Below are positions 40,852 through 49,982 of a stretch of DNA of 64,000 nt, in pieces. A program made the position numbers and the translations under genes. The stretch is from Deltaproteobacteria bacterium (GTDB lineage Bacteria; Myxococcota_A; Polyangia; Polyangiales; Polyangiaceae): NCBI GenBank assembly GCA_016218915.1, contig JACRCQ010000036.1:78385-142384 (forward strand). The letters are read 5' to 3'. The notes beneath the pieces are model-generated. The model did not search any database. It had not been told where the DNA came from and saw only the letters and a program-made list of their open reading frames with translations. The stretch's first letter is position 1. Every line of letters begins with the position of its first letter.

Positions 40852-42984
40852 ATGTTCCCAACAAGCCGCGTCCCGAGCACCCTCCATCCGCCATCTGGCA
40901 CCGCAGCGGGCGGCACCGAGGTCCGGCGTCAGGCCGCCGTGCTCATTGCCGGGGCCCTGCAGAACGCGATTCTGAGCAGCGCAAACTTCTCGAGCATTGC
41001 GACCGACGACAAGGGGGTCATCCAGATCTTCAATGTCGGGGCCGAGCGCATGCTGGGATACGCAGCCGCCGACGTGGTCAACAGGGTCACGCCCGCCGAG
41101 CTGTCGGATCCCCAGGAGCTGATCGCGCGAGCGCAGGCCCTGAGCATGGAGCTGGGCAAATCGATCACACCAGGCTTCGACGCACTGGTGTTCAAGGCCG
41201 CCCGCGGAATCGAGGACATCTACGAGCTGACGTACATCCGGAACGACGGAAGCCGCATTCCGGCGATCGTATCGGTCACTGCGCTGCACGACCCGGACGG
41301 GGGAATCATCGGGTACCTGCTGATCGGTACGGACAACACCGCCCGAAAACGGGTCGAAGCAGAGCAGAAGCTTCTCGATCAACGGCTGCGCGATCAGCAG
41401 TTCTACACTCGCTCCCTCATCGAATCCAACATTGACGCGCTGATGGCCATCAATCCGTCGGGCATCATCACGGACGTCAACAAGCAGATGGAAGCGCTCA
41501 CCGGCTGCACGCGAGACGAGCTGATCGGCGCGCCCTTCAAGAATCACTTCACCGACCCGGAGCGCGCCGAGGCTGGCATCAACCTGGTGCTGAGCGAGAA
41601 GAAGGTCACCGACTACGAGCTCACTGCGCGCGCCAGCAGCGGCCACGAGACCGTCGTGTCGTTCAATGCGACCACCTTCTACGACCGCGAGCAGGCCCTG
41701 CAGGGCGTGGTGGTGGTGGCGCGCGACGTGACCGAGCGCAAGCGGCTGGACGAGGCGCTTCAGAACAAGAACGCGGAGCTGGAGATCGCCAAGGTCGCGG
41801 CAGAGAAGGCGAACCACGCCAAGTCCGAGTTCCTCTCCAGCATGAGCCACGAGCTCCGCTCCCCGCTCAACGCAGTTCTCGGCTTTGCCCAGCTGATGGA
41901 CTCCGACTCCCCTCCGCCGTCCCCGTCCCAGAAAGAGAGCATCGGCCAGATTCTCCACGCGGGCTGGTATCTCCTGGAGCTCATCAACGAGGTCCTCGAC
42001 CTCGCCGTGATCGAGTCGGGAAAGCTGTCGCTCTCCGTGGAGCCGGTGCTGCTGGCCGAGACCATGCTCGAATGCAGGGCCATCATCGAGCAGCAGGGGC
42101 GCAAGCGGGGGGTGGAGATGACCTTCCCCCAAATCGACGCTCCAATCTACATTCTTGCGGATCGTACGCGGTTGAAGCAGATTCTCATCAACCTCCTGTC
42201 CAACGCGGTCAAGTACAACCGCCCCGCAGGATCGGTCGTCGTGGAGTGCACGTCGAGCACGGCGAGCACGACCCGCATCAGCGTCCGGGATACGGGTCCA
42301 GGGCTGTCGCCGGACAAGCTTCGCCAGCTCTTTCAGCCGTTCAATCGTCTCGGCCAGGAAGCGAGCACCGAGGAGGGCACGGGAATCGGCTTGGTGATGA
42401 GCAAGCTGCTCGTCGAGCAGATGGGCGGGGTGATCGGCGTCGAGAGCACAGTCGACGTGGGTACCGTGTTTTGGTTCGAGCTGGCGTCCTCGACTGGCCT
42501 GCAGCTTCCCGTGGAGAAGATCGAGCCCACCGCAGCGCTTCCGACGTACGTGCCGCAAGACGCGCCGCTGCGAACCCTGCTGTACATCGAAGACAACACC
42601 GCCAACTTGAAGCTCGTCGAGCAGCTCGTGGCGCGTCGCCCCGAAATGCGGCTGATGACCGCGGGGGACGGGCGCCAAGGCATCGAGCTTGCGCGCGACA
42701 ACCTGCCGGAGTTGATCCTGATGGACATCAATCTTCCCGGCATGAACGGCTTCCAGGCTTTGAAGATCCTCCAAGAGGATCCACTGACGGCGCGCATCCC
42801 AGTGCTGGCCATCAGCGCCAACGCGATGCAAGGCGACATCCGCAGAGGGCTGGAGGCCGGGTTCTTTCGCTACCTCACCAAGCCGATCAAGGTCAGGGAG
42901 TTCATGGAGGCCTTGGAAGTCGCGCTGGAGTACGCCACGACCGATAGGAGGCGCATCCCGCAGATGCTTGAGTCGCATGATTAG
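40852..42984 (+). CDS. Hybrid PAS-PAS sensor histidine kinase with C-terminal receiver
   Basis: 710 residues. No membrane segment, so cytoplasmic. Two PAS domains (~40-165 and ~180-300, ending VVVARDVTERKRL), HisKA with SHELRSPLNAV (His333), HATPase (NLLSNAVKYN, DTGPGLSPDKL, GTGIGLVMSKLL), and a receiver with Asp625 in LILMDINLPGMNG. All catalytic blocks are present. The next response-regulator gene starts inside its last codons, so the two form one phosphorelay module. Motif A copy 3 lies upstream. Confidence 0.92.
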   Translation: MFPTSRVPSTLHPPSGTAAGGTEVRRQAAVLIAGALQNAILSSANFSSIATDDKGVIQIFNVGAERMLGYAAADVVNRVTPAELSDPQELIARAQALSMELGKSITPGFDALVFKAARGIEDIYELTYIRNDGSRIPAIVSVTALHDPDGGIIGYLLIGTDNTARKRVEAEQKLLDQRLRDQQFYTRSLIESNIDALMAINPSGIITDVNKQMEALTGCTRDELIGAPFKNHFTDPERAEAGINLVLSEKKVTDYELTARASSGHETVVSFNATTFYDREQALQGVVVVARDVTERKRLDEALQNKNAELEIAKVAAEKANHAKSEFLSSMSHELRSPLNAVLGFAQLMDSDSPPPSPSQKESIGQILHAGWYLLELINEVLDLAVIESGKLSLSVEPVLLAETMLECRAIIEQQGRKRGVEMTFPQIDAPIYILADRTRLKQILINLLSNAVKYNRPAGSVVVECTSSTASTTRISVRDTGPGLSPDKLRQLFQPFNRLGQEASTEEGTGIGLVMSKLLVEQMGGVIGVESTVDVGTVFWFELASSTGLQLPVEKIEPTAALPTYVPQDAPLRTLLYIEDNTANLKLVEQLVARRPEMRLMTAGDGRQGIELARDNLPELILMDINLPGMNGFQALKILQEDPLTARIPVLAISANAMQGDIRRGLEAGFFRYLTKPIKVREFMEALEVALEYATTDRRRIPQMLESHD

Positions 42985-43888
42985 CCAGGCCGACATCCTT
43001 CAGGGCAGGATCCTGATCGTCGACGACCAGCAGGCCAACGTGCTTCTGCTCGATCAGATTCTACGCCGCGCAGGCTACGCCTCGGTCAGCTCCACCCTGG
43101 AATCGGAGAAGGTCTGCGAGCTGCACCTCGTGAATCGCTACGACTTGATCCTGCTCGATCTCCAGATGCCCGGGATGGACGGATTTCAGGTGATGGAGAA
43201 CCTGAAAGAGGTCGAGACGGGCGGCTATCTCCCTGTGCTCGTGGTGACCGCGCAGCCCTCGCACAAGCTGCGCGCGCTCAGCGCGGGTGCCCGAGACTTC
43301 ATCAGCAAGCCGTTCGACGTTGCGGAGGTGTTGATACGAGTCCACAACATGCTCGAAGTCCGCCTGCTGCACCAGGAGACGAAGCGGCTCTACGACCGGG
43401 TCGTGCTGGAGCAGCGGGTATCTGCCCGGCTGCTGCAGAGCGCGCTGCCCCATTCCATCGCGGAGCGCCTGAAAGAACACCAGGAGGTCGCGTCCGATGG
43501 CTCTACCCAGCTCGTGGCCGAAAGCTATGCAGAGGTGACCGTGCTGTTCGCCGACATCGTGGACTTCACGAAGTTCGCCGAAGGCGCGAGCGCTGAGGTA
43601 CTGGTCGGGGTTCTCAACGACATCTCCTCGCGCTTCGACAGCCTGAAGCCAGATCGCGTGAGCGACCGGAGAGACGCGGTCGGCGACGCCTATCTGGCAT
43701 CGGCGGAGCTGCCCGCCGCTCTGGCGGAGCAGTCGATTCGCGGCGCCAAGATGGCGCTGGAGCTGACCGAGGCCGTGGAACGGTTCAACGGGCACAGCCG
43801 CTACAAGCTCAAGGTGCGCATCGGGGTCGACACACGCGTCGCTGGTGATGCAGACAGCAGCAAGCGCAAGCACCTGTTTGACCTGTAG
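42977..43888 (+). CDS. Response regulator with truncated class III adenylate/guanylate cyclase domain
   Basis: 303 residues from ATG 42977, overlapping the kinase stop by 8 bases; a TTG at 42968 is in frame. The receiver is intact: Asp61 in LILLDLQMPGMDG, Lys in ISKPFD. After a coiled linker (LYDRVVLEQRVSARLLQSAL) comes a class III cyclase domain with the first metal Asp in VLFADIVDFTKF (Asp193) and second in VGDAYLAS (Asp237). The region usually reading K-x-x-TIGDAYM is altered, and the domain stops at KHLFDL, just before the WGDxVNxAsR block needed for catalysis. It is likely inactive as a cyclase, either a recent decay product or a repurposed dimer module. Confidence 0.85.
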   Translation: MISQADILQGRILIVDDQQANVLLLDQILRRAGYASVSSTLESEKVCELHLVNRYDLILLDLQMPGMDGFQVMENLKEVETGGYLPVLVVTAQPSHKLRALSAGARDFISKPFDVAEVLIRVHNMLEVRLLHQETKRLYDRVVLEQRVSARLLQSALPHSIAERLKEHQEVASDGSTQLVAESYAEVTVLFADIVDFTKFAEGASAEVLVGVLNDISSRFDSLKPDRVSDRRDAVGDAYLASAELPAALAEQSIRGAKMALELTEAVERFNGHSRYKLKVRIGVDTRVAGDADSSKRKHLFDL

Positions 43889-43940
43889 CGTCGTTGCGCG
43901 CCTGGCGAAGACGCTGCCATCCTTCGAATCGAAGGTCGGG

Positions 43941-43958
43941 GAGCATCATTCTGATGGA
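43941..43958 (+). promoter_or_regulatory. Repeated motif B, copy 2
   Basis: GAGCATCATTCTGATGGA, 17 of 18 bases identical to the copy at 38092, and its CATCA is 184 bases before the ice-binding-domain lipoprotein ATG. Just upstream is a perfect CCTTCG-aat-CGAAGG inverted repeat (about 43921-43935). Confidence 0.4.
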
Positions 43959-44127
43959 CTTGGAAGGGTGCGACGAACCTATTGACGCGCAAGTCGTTGT
44001 ACTTGCTCGCTGCCGGCATGCGGCGCAGAACCTGCTGTAACGAGCGCCCGGCGCACGATGCCTCGCTCCGCCTTTCGCAGAGGCTTGGCAAATCCTGCGC
44101 ATAAAGCTTGGCAAGGGAGCAATCATC

Positions 44128-45309
44128 ATGCGTTCTGGATCTCGTCTCTTGAATCTGCGGGCCACGGTCTTTCTCCTCGTCCCGCTCGCAATCGGTTGCG
44201 GATCAGCTGGCAGCGAGGCTTCGACCGACGGAGGGAGCCTTGCGGATAGCGCTAATCCCACCGATAGCGCCAAGCTCTCGGATGGCGGAGCCGAGCCGGA
44301 TGGTAGCAGCCTCACGACACCGACCGTCACCTCGAATACACCCACGAATGGCGCGGTCGCCGTGCCCGTCAACGGGAGCATCAGCGCTACCTTCAGCGAA
44401 TCGATGGATCCGAGCACGCTCAGCACCAACACATTCACGCTGGTGGTCGGCGCGACCGCGATTCCAGTCCCGGCCACGGTGTTCTATGAGAGCTCGAAGG
44501 CATACCTCCTTCCCAGCGCACAGCTGCAGAGCAATGCTACGTTCAAGGCTACGGTCACCACCGGGGCAAGGAGTGCTCTCGGCGCTCCGCTGGCTGAGAA
44601 CCATGTCTGGAGCTTCACCACAAGTGATAGCGTGGCTCAGCAGCTTCCGGTGAAGCTCGGCGGAGCCGGGGCCTTCGTGATCCTCGCCAAGAGCGCGATC
44701 TCGACCGTGCCAACCTCTGCAGTCACTGGCAACATCGGGGTGAGCCCCGCCGCGGCGACCTTCATCACCGGGTTCTCGTTGATCGCGGATTCGACGAATG
44801 TGTTCTCGACCTCCACGCAGGTGACCGGCAAGGTGTTTGCGGCCGACTACGCGCCGCCCACTCCATCCAACCTGACCACCGCCGTGGGCGACATGGAGCT
44901 TGCGCTCACCGAGGCAGCCGGACGGGCACCCACCGTGATCGAGCTGGGGGCTGGCAACATCGGAGGGATGACCCTGGCTCCAGGCGTGTACAAGTGGTCC
45001 AGCGGCGTCCTGATTCCGACGGATGTCACGCTCTCCGGCAGCGCGAGCGACATCTGGATATTTCAAATAGCACAGGGGTTGACAGTCGAAAGCGCTGCAA
45101 CGATCCTCTTGAGCGGCGGTGCGCTTGCAAGGAACGTTTTCTGGCAGGTAAGCGGATCAGTCGATCTGGGCACGACTGCGCACCTGGAGGGGATCGTGCT
45201 CTGCCAGACGGCAATCGCCCTGCATACGGGCGCGTCGGTCCATGGCAGAATGCTTGCTCAGACAGGGGTCACGATTGACGGGAGCGCCGTTGTCGAGCCG
45301 GCGCCATAG
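44128..45309 (+). CDS. Lipoprotein with Big_5-type Ig domain and ice-binding-like (DUF3494) domain
   Basis: 393 residues from ATG 44128 (GGGAG upstream). Signal peptide and lipobox LAIGC, an Asp/Ser-rich linker, a Big_5/SbsA-type domain (~65-165: TPTNGAVAVPVNGSISATFS...SMDPSTLSTNTFTLV...), then the DUF3494 beta-solenoid: FVILAKSAISTVPTSAVTGN, GVSPAAATFITGF, IGGMTLAPGVYKWSSGVLIP, VFWQVSGSVDLG. This fold is the bacterial ice-binding protein fold but also occurs in adhesins of non-cold organisms. It is surface-anchored. Whether it binds ice cannot be judged from sequence. Confidence 0.85.
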   Translation: MRSGSRLLNLRATVFLLVPLAIGCGSAGSEASTDGGSLADSANPTDSAKLSDGGAEPDGSSLTTPTVTSNTPTNGAVAVPVNGSISATFSESMDPSTLSTNTFTLVVGATAIPVPATVFYESSKAYLLPSAQLQSNATFKATVTTGARSALGAPLAENHVWSFTTSDSVAQQLPVKLGGAGAFVILAKSAISTVPTSAVTGNIGVSPAAATFITGFSLIADSTNVFSTSTQVTGKVFAADYAPPTPSNLTTAVGDMELALTEAAGRAPTVIELGAGNIGGMTLAPGVYKWSSGVLIPTDVTLSGSASDIWIFQIAQGLTVESAATILLSGGALARNVFWQVSGSVDLGTTAHLEGIVLCQTAIALHTGASVHGRMLAQTGVTIDGSAVVEPAP

Positions 45310-45343
45310 CTTGGATCCCAGACAGCGGTCACGAGGGGCGCGC

Positions 45344-45937
45344 TCAGCCATCTCCCAGCTTTTTCATGATCGAGGCGTGCTGCACATGGATTCGTCGCAG
45401 TAGCTCGATCATGACCTCGTCCTGCTGCTCGAGGTGGAGCATGATCGCCTTCACTTCTTCCTCTGCCTTGATGTTCACGAAGTAGTCCTGCTCGGCCATG
45501 ATGCGGTCCTTCGCAGCCTGACGGTTCTGCGACATCATGATGATCGGTGCTGCGTAGGCTGCCTGGAAGCTGAGCGCCAAATTGAGCAGGATGAACGGGT
45601 AGGGGTCCCAGCGATGCACGAATGCGAGCACGTTCGCCGTAATCCAGCACACGAGCACCAGCGACTGGAGGATGATGAACGTCCAGCTGCCCATCACCGT
45701 GGCAAGTCCGTCCGCGACGCGCTGGCCTCGGCTGAGCTTGTCCGCGACAACCTCATTGACGTTCGCAATGGGCTTGTGCTTGTGGCTGTGCCGGATTCTG
45801 GCCTGCTCCCACTTCTCTAGGTCGAGGGGCATGGACATGGTGTCGTCGGACCGAAGCAATCGCTGTGCCCGCTCCATCGGGAGCACCGGCCAAACGCCCA
45901 AGCGTTGCCGATTCGGGTCCGCAACTTGCACAACCAT
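45344..45937 (-). CDS. DUF1003 membrane protein
   Basis: 197 residues from ATG 45937; 45838 is an alternative, and 45979 would overlap the divergent gene. Two membrane helices (TFIILQSLVLVCWITANVLA, PYPFILLNLALSFQAAYAAP) and then APIIMMSQNRQAAKDRIMAEQDY, the DUF1003 signature. A helical C terminus follows. Function unknown; the family is often found with stress genes. Divergent from the YihY-like gene. Confidence 0.88.
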   Translation of the reverse strand: MVVQVADPNRQRLGVWPVLPMERAQRLLRSDDTMSMPLDLEKWEQARIRHSHKHKPIANVNEVVADKLSRGQRVADGLATVMGSWTFIILQSLVLVCWITANVLAFVHRWDPYPFILLNLALSFQAAYAAPIIMMSQNRQAAKDRIMAEQDYFVNIKAEEEVKAIMLHLEQQDEVMIELLRRIHVQHASIMKKLGDG

Positions 45938-45964
45938 CGGGGATGACAAGGTTCCGGGAGCACG

Positions 45965-46867
45965 ATGCTCCGGGCTCATGAGCTGTTGACGTGGCTGGGG
46001 CGATTGTGGCGGTTCTCCGTCCGCGTCGTCAGAGCCTTTCTCCGCAACCGGGGGATCCTGCTCGCCGGAGGGGTTGGCTACAACGCTCTATTGTCGCTGG
46101 TCCCATTCCTCACGATCACCGTGGCAGCGCTCTCGTGGTTCTTCGACGAGGAGCGGATTCTCGGGATCCTGCGCTCAGAGCTGCCCATGCTGGTGCCCCA
46201 GCACGCTGATACGCTCCTTCAGACCGCGCAGTCGTTCCTTCAGCATCGCGCTGCGACCGGCCTGGTGAGCGTAGCCGTGCTGCTCTTCTTCAGCTCGGTT
46301 GCCTTTCGAATGCTCGAGGAGGCCATGGCCGGGATCTTCCCTGCGTCCGGCAAGGGCTCGGGGCGCAAGTTCTGGGTCTCTGCACTGCTTCCTTACGTGT
46401 TCATTGTTCCGCTGATGTTCGCATTGTTCCTCATGACCCTGCTGACGATCGGGCTCGACGCGCTTGGGGACGGGACGGTCCGGATATTCGGCGTGGCATG
46501 GTCCCTGGCACACAGCGTCAATCGGCTGCTTCGCGTGGCCGGATTCCTGGGCGTGGTGGGGCTCTTTGCCGGGCTCTACCGGATCCTGCCCGTGGCAAAG
46601 GTTTCGCTGCGGCGTGCCCTGATCGGCGGCCTGTGCGCTGCTGTTCTCTGGCGCGTGGCCGGAATCGTCATGGCCTACTACTTCACCAACCTGTCCACCG
46701 TGAATGTCGTCTATGGCTCTCTCGCGACCGTGGTCGTGGTCCTGCTCTTTCTGGAGGTCGCCTTCATCATCCTGCTCCTGGGGGCACAGGTCATTGCCGA
46801 GCTCGAGGCCAGCGCCGCAGCCGGCGTCGCGTGGCACCAACCGCCTCCTCCAGGACCATCGAAATGA
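45965..46867 (+). CDS. YihY/virulence factor BrkB family membrane protein
   Basis: 300 residues with six hydrophobic segments and the family pattern GVGYNALLSLVPFLTITVAA near the start and VVYGSLATVVVVLLFLEVAFIILLLGAQ near the end. Recent work in enterobacteria links YihY-family proteins with TamB-family lipid transport and phospholipid balance; here it lies between TamAB and the Mla operon. GGGAG lies close to the ATG. Confidence 0.88.
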   Translation: MLRAHELLTWLGRLWRFSVRVVRAFLRNRGILLAGGVGYNALLSLVPFLTITVAALSWFFDEERILGILRSELPMLVPQHADTLLQTAQSFLQHRAATGLVSVAVLLFFSSVAFRMLEEAMAGIFPASGKGSGRKFWVSALLPYVFIVPLMFALFLMTLLTIGLDALGDGTVRIFGVAWSLAHSVNRLLRVAGFLGVVGLFAGLYRILPVAKVSLRRALIGGLCAAVLWRVAGIVMAYYFTNLSTVNVVYGSLATVVVVLLFLEVAFIILLLGAQVIAELEASAAAGVAWHQPPPPGPSK

Positions 46868-47000
46868 AGGAGATGCCAGCTCATGTTGATGCAGGACCGG
46901 GCACGGGTCGTTCGTCTGGGACGTGAGGCACGCAGTCCGGAGCCCGAAGCTGACAGCTTGAAGCGCTCTGCGGGCGCGGCACGGGCTGTGCTAATGAAGC

Positions 47001-48155
47001 GTGGCCTCCAATGCACTGAGCCCGATCGGCGAGCGCGCGCCCACGGCGGACGAGGCGTACCGGATTGTGCGGGACAAGGGAACGATTCGCCTGTCGGGCG
47101 ACTTGCGGATGCACGACGCTTCGGCGATCTGGCGTGAGGTCCGAAAGGAGACCGAACGCGCAGAAGGCAGCGTCGTGTTCGACCTGTCGGGCGTGCACGC
47201 TTCGGACGGCGGCGTGATGGCGCTCTTGATCGAGCTGCGGGCCGAGCTTGGCGCACGAGGCGTCAAGGCCGAGCTGGTGGGAGCCGGCCAGCGCGTCGAG
47301 GCGATCGTCAAGCTGTATTCGGGCCACGACGGCGTCACGAAGCGCAACAAGCGAAGGCCGGAAGGCGCGGTTGCCCAGATCGGCCGCTCGGCGTTCGAGG
47401 TCAAGGAGGAAGCCAAGGCGATCTTCGACTTCCTGGGGAGCATGGTCCTGGCGGCCATCACGCTGGTGCGTCACCCGCGCGCCGGCCACTGGAAAGAAGT
47501 CGCGCCGCTCTGCGAAAAGGCTGGTGCCAACGCTGTCCCGATCGTTCTGCTCATCAACTTCCTGGTCGGCTTCGTGATGGCTTTTCAGTCCGCACGGCAG
47601 CTGAAGATGTTCGGCGCGAACATCTACGTTGCGGATCTGGTGGGCATCTCGCTCACACGGGAGCTGGCGCCGCTGATGACCGCGATCATCGTTTGCGGCC
47701 GGTCCGGGGCCGGATTCGCTGCAGAGCTCGGGTCCATGAAGGTCAACGAGGAGATCGACGCTCTGCGGACGCTGGGGCTCACGCCGTTCGGATGGCTCGT
47801 CGTTCCGCGGGTCCTTGCGCTGGTCGTGGTGGTCCCGCTGCTGACGCTGATCGCGGACTTCATAGGCATTGGCGGAGGCGTGCTCGTGGGGGTCCTGGAC
47901 CTGGGGTTGACGCCGCGGGGATACTACATCGAGACGTTGACAGCGGTCCACGGGTGGGACGTGCTCACAGGCCTGCTGAAGAGCGTCGTCTTCGCTTTTG
48001 CCATCGCGTTGATCGCCTGCCAGCAGGGATTCTCGGCTTCCGGAGGCGCGGAGGGTGTTGGCAAGCGCACCACGTCGACCGTCGTCACCTCCCTGTTCGC
48101 CATCGTCATCATCGATGCCCTCTCCACGGTCCTCTTTCGGGCATTCAACCTATGA
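47001..48155 (+). CDS. mlaE: Mla-type phospholipid ABC transporter permease with N-terminal STAS domain
   Basis: 384 residues from GTG 47001. Residues ~15-110 are a STAS domain (GTIRLSGDLRMHDASAIW, VFDLSGVHASDGGVMALL), equivalent to MlaB, fused to the MlaE permease: LINFLVGFVMAFQSARQL, RELAPLMTAIIVCGRSGAGFAAELGSMKVNEEIDAL. MlaE moves phospholipid at the inner membrane together with MlaF and MlaD. First gene of four, with ATGA overlap to the ATPase. There is no separate mlaB here. Confidence 0.92.
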   Translation: MASNALSPIGERAPTADEAYRIVRDKGTIRLSGDLRMHDASAIWREVRKETERAEGSVVFDLSGVHASDGGVMALLIELRAELGARGVKAELVGAGQRVEAIVKLYSGHDGVTKRNKRRPEGAVAQIGRSAFEVKEEAKAIFDFLGSMVLAAITLVRHPRAGHWKEVAPLCEKAGANAVPIVLLINFLVGFVMAFQSARQLKMFGANIYVADLVGISLTRELAPLMTAIIVCGRSGAGFAAELGSMKVNEEIDALRTLGLTPFGWLVVPRVLALVVVVPLLTLIADFIGIGGGVLVGVLDLGLTPRGYYIETLTAVHGWDVLTGLLKSVVFAFAIALIACQQGFSASGGAEGVGKRTTSTVVTSLFAIVIIDALSTVLFRAFNL

Positions 48156-49000
48156 TGGATACCAACCTACCCGTCTCGCAGGTCCCGCGCACGCGATCGA
48201 GCTCCGCACGGGCAGGGCTCGTGCGCGTGGATCGGGACATGCCCAGGCGAGCGCGCGCAAAGGCGGAGAAGCCCATCCTCGAGGTCAAAGGGCTCACGAT
48301 CGGCTGGGGCGACACGATTCTGCAGCAGGACCTGAGCTTTACGGTCCAGCGCGGCGAGGTGTTCGGAATCCTCGGAGGCAGCGGCTCCGGCAAGTCCACG
48401 CTGCTGCGCTTCTTGATTGGGCTCGAGCAGCCGATGGCCGGGGAGATCGACGTGGCGGGCTGCGGAGTGCCGGATCTGGAAGCAGGGCTTCCGCCGTTCG
48501 GCGTGATGTTCCAGGCAGGGGCGCTCTTCGGCTCGCTCACGGTGGGCGAGAACGTCTCGCTGCCGCTCGAGGAGTGGACCGACCTGCCGGACAACGCAAT
48601 TGCTGGCATTGCACGCGCAAAGCTCAAGCTGGTGGGGCTCGATGGCGCTGCCGACAAGCTCCCGTCCGAGCTGTCTGGCGGCATGAAGAAGCGCGCGGCG
48701 ATTGCTCGTGCGCTCGCGCTCGAGCCAGAGCTGGTGTTCCTCGACGAGCCTTCGGCCGGTCTGGACCCGGTGATGTCCGCGGACCTCGACAGGCTGATAT
48801 CGACGCTGTCGAAAGCGATCGGGCTCACGGTGGTGCTTGTGACGCACGAGCTCGAGAGCATCTTCCGGATCGCCGAGCGCATCGTGCTGCTCGACAAGGA
48901 AGCAAAGACCATCATCGCGACAGGGGATCCTCGCAAGCTCAGAGACAGCGAAGATCCGCGTGTCAGCGACTTCTTCAACCGCCGGAGCAAGGAAGGCTGA
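48152..49000 (+). CDS. mlaF: Mla-type ABC transporter ATPase
   Basis: 282 residues from ATG 48152, overlapping mlaE by ATGA. The first ~40 residues are an extra basic extension. ATPase motifs: GGSGSGKST (Walker A), LSGGM (signature), LVFLDEPSAGLDP (Walker B), VTHE (switch His). Next gene follows in 4 bases. Confidence 0.92.
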   Translation: MMDTNLPVSQVPRTRSSSARAGLVRVDRDMPRRARAKAEKPILEVKGLTIGWGDTILQQDLSFTVQRGEVFGILGGSGSGKSTLLRFLIGLEQPMAGEIDVAGCGVPDLEAGLPPFGVMFQAGALFGSLTVGENVSLPLEEWTDLPDNAIAGIARAKLKLVGLDGAADKLPSELSGGMKKRAAIARALALEPELVFLDEPSAGLDPVMSADLDRLISTLSKAIGLTVVLVTHELESIFRIAERIVLLDKEAKTIIATGDPRKLRDSEDPRVSDFFNRRSKEG

Positions 49001-49004
49001 GCCC

Positions 49005-49982
49005 ATGGCTGCCCCTACCAACCATACCAAGCTCGGTCTGTTCGTCATCACCGGCTTCGCTGCCGCGATCGTGGCGGGCGGCCTGCTGGGAGCTGCGAAC
49101 TTCCGAAAGACCACCATCCGGTACCACTCGTACTTCAATGAATCGGTGGAGGGCTTGAATCTCGGGTCGCCCGTGAAGTTCCGCGGCGTGACCATAGGCA
49201 ACGTATCGGCGATCGAGATCGCGCCTGATCACAGGATGGTCGACGTGGTGAGCGAGCTGGACACCAACGAAGTCAAGCGCATGGGATTGACCGAGGCTGG
49301 GACCGAACGCGGAACGGTGAAATTCGCGATTCCGCCGGATCTTCGAACCCAGCTCGGCTCCCAAGGCATCACCGCCGTGAAGTTCATCGCCATCGACTTC
49401 TTCGATGTAAAGAGCAATCCAGCTCCGTCGCTGCCTTTCGCCGTACCGATCGATCACTACATCCCAGCCGCGCCGAGCATGTTCAAGAACCTGGAAGACA
49501 CCATCACGAAGGCGATGGATCGTCTCCCCGAGATGGTGGACGCCGTGGTGATGATCATGGGGCGGGTGGACCGGCTGCTAGAGACGCTCGAGGCGCAGGA
49601 CATATCCGGCAAGGCCGTGGCGACGTTCGAGCGCGCGGACGACGTGATGAAGACCTTGCAGCGCGCGCTCGCGCGTATCGACAAGCACGATCTCGGCGGC
49701 AAGGCCGCAAGCACCATGACCGACGTCGATCTCGCGATCGGAAAGATGAGCAAGGTCATCGATCGGCTCGACGGCGAGAGAGGGCTGCTGGCGAGTGCGC
49801 AGCGTGCGACCGACGCGTTCGGCGAGGTGGGGCGGGCCGGCCACGGCACGCAAAAGGACCTGGAAGCGACGTTGCGGGACATGAGCGAAGCCGCGGAATC
49901 GATCCGATCGCTGGTCGACGCGATCGAGCGGGATCCGGACATGCTGCTCAAGGGCAAGGCGAAACGGAAGGCTGCGCGATGA
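49005..49982 (+). CDS. mlaD: MlaD-type MCE substrate-binding protein
   Basis: 325 residues from ATG 49005. One N-terminal helix (GLFVITGFAAAIVAGGLLGA) anchors it in the inner membrane; the MCE domain follows (ESVEGLNLGSPVKFRGVTIG). The C-terminal ~170 residues are long helices (TITKAMDRLPEMVDAVVMIM...), as in MCE proteins that form a tunnel toward the outer membrane. It is ATGA-overlapped with the next lipoprotein gene. Confidence 0.9.
   Translation: MAAPTNHTKLGLFVITGFAAAIVAGGLLGAANFRKTTIRYHSYFNESVEGLNLGSPVKFRGVTIGNVSAIEIAPDHRMVDVVSELDTNEVKRMGLTEAGTERGTVKFAIPPDLRTQLGSQGITAVKFIAIDFFDVKSNPAPSLPFAVPIDHYIPAAPSMFKNLEDTITKAMDRLPEMVDAVVMIMGRVDRLLETLEAQDISGKAVATFERADDVMKTLQRALARIDKHDLGGKAASTMTDVDLAIGKMSKVIDRLDGERGLLASAQRATDAFGEVGRAGHGTQKDLEATLRDMSEAAESIRSLVDAIERDPDMLLKGKAKRKAAR

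Noticed and set aside
46883..47137. ORF after the YihY-like gene with AAGGAG nine bases before ATG 46883
   Set aside because: It overlaps the STAS-MlaE start region by over 130 bases, is Arg-rich and without a fold; the MlaE frame is far better supported.
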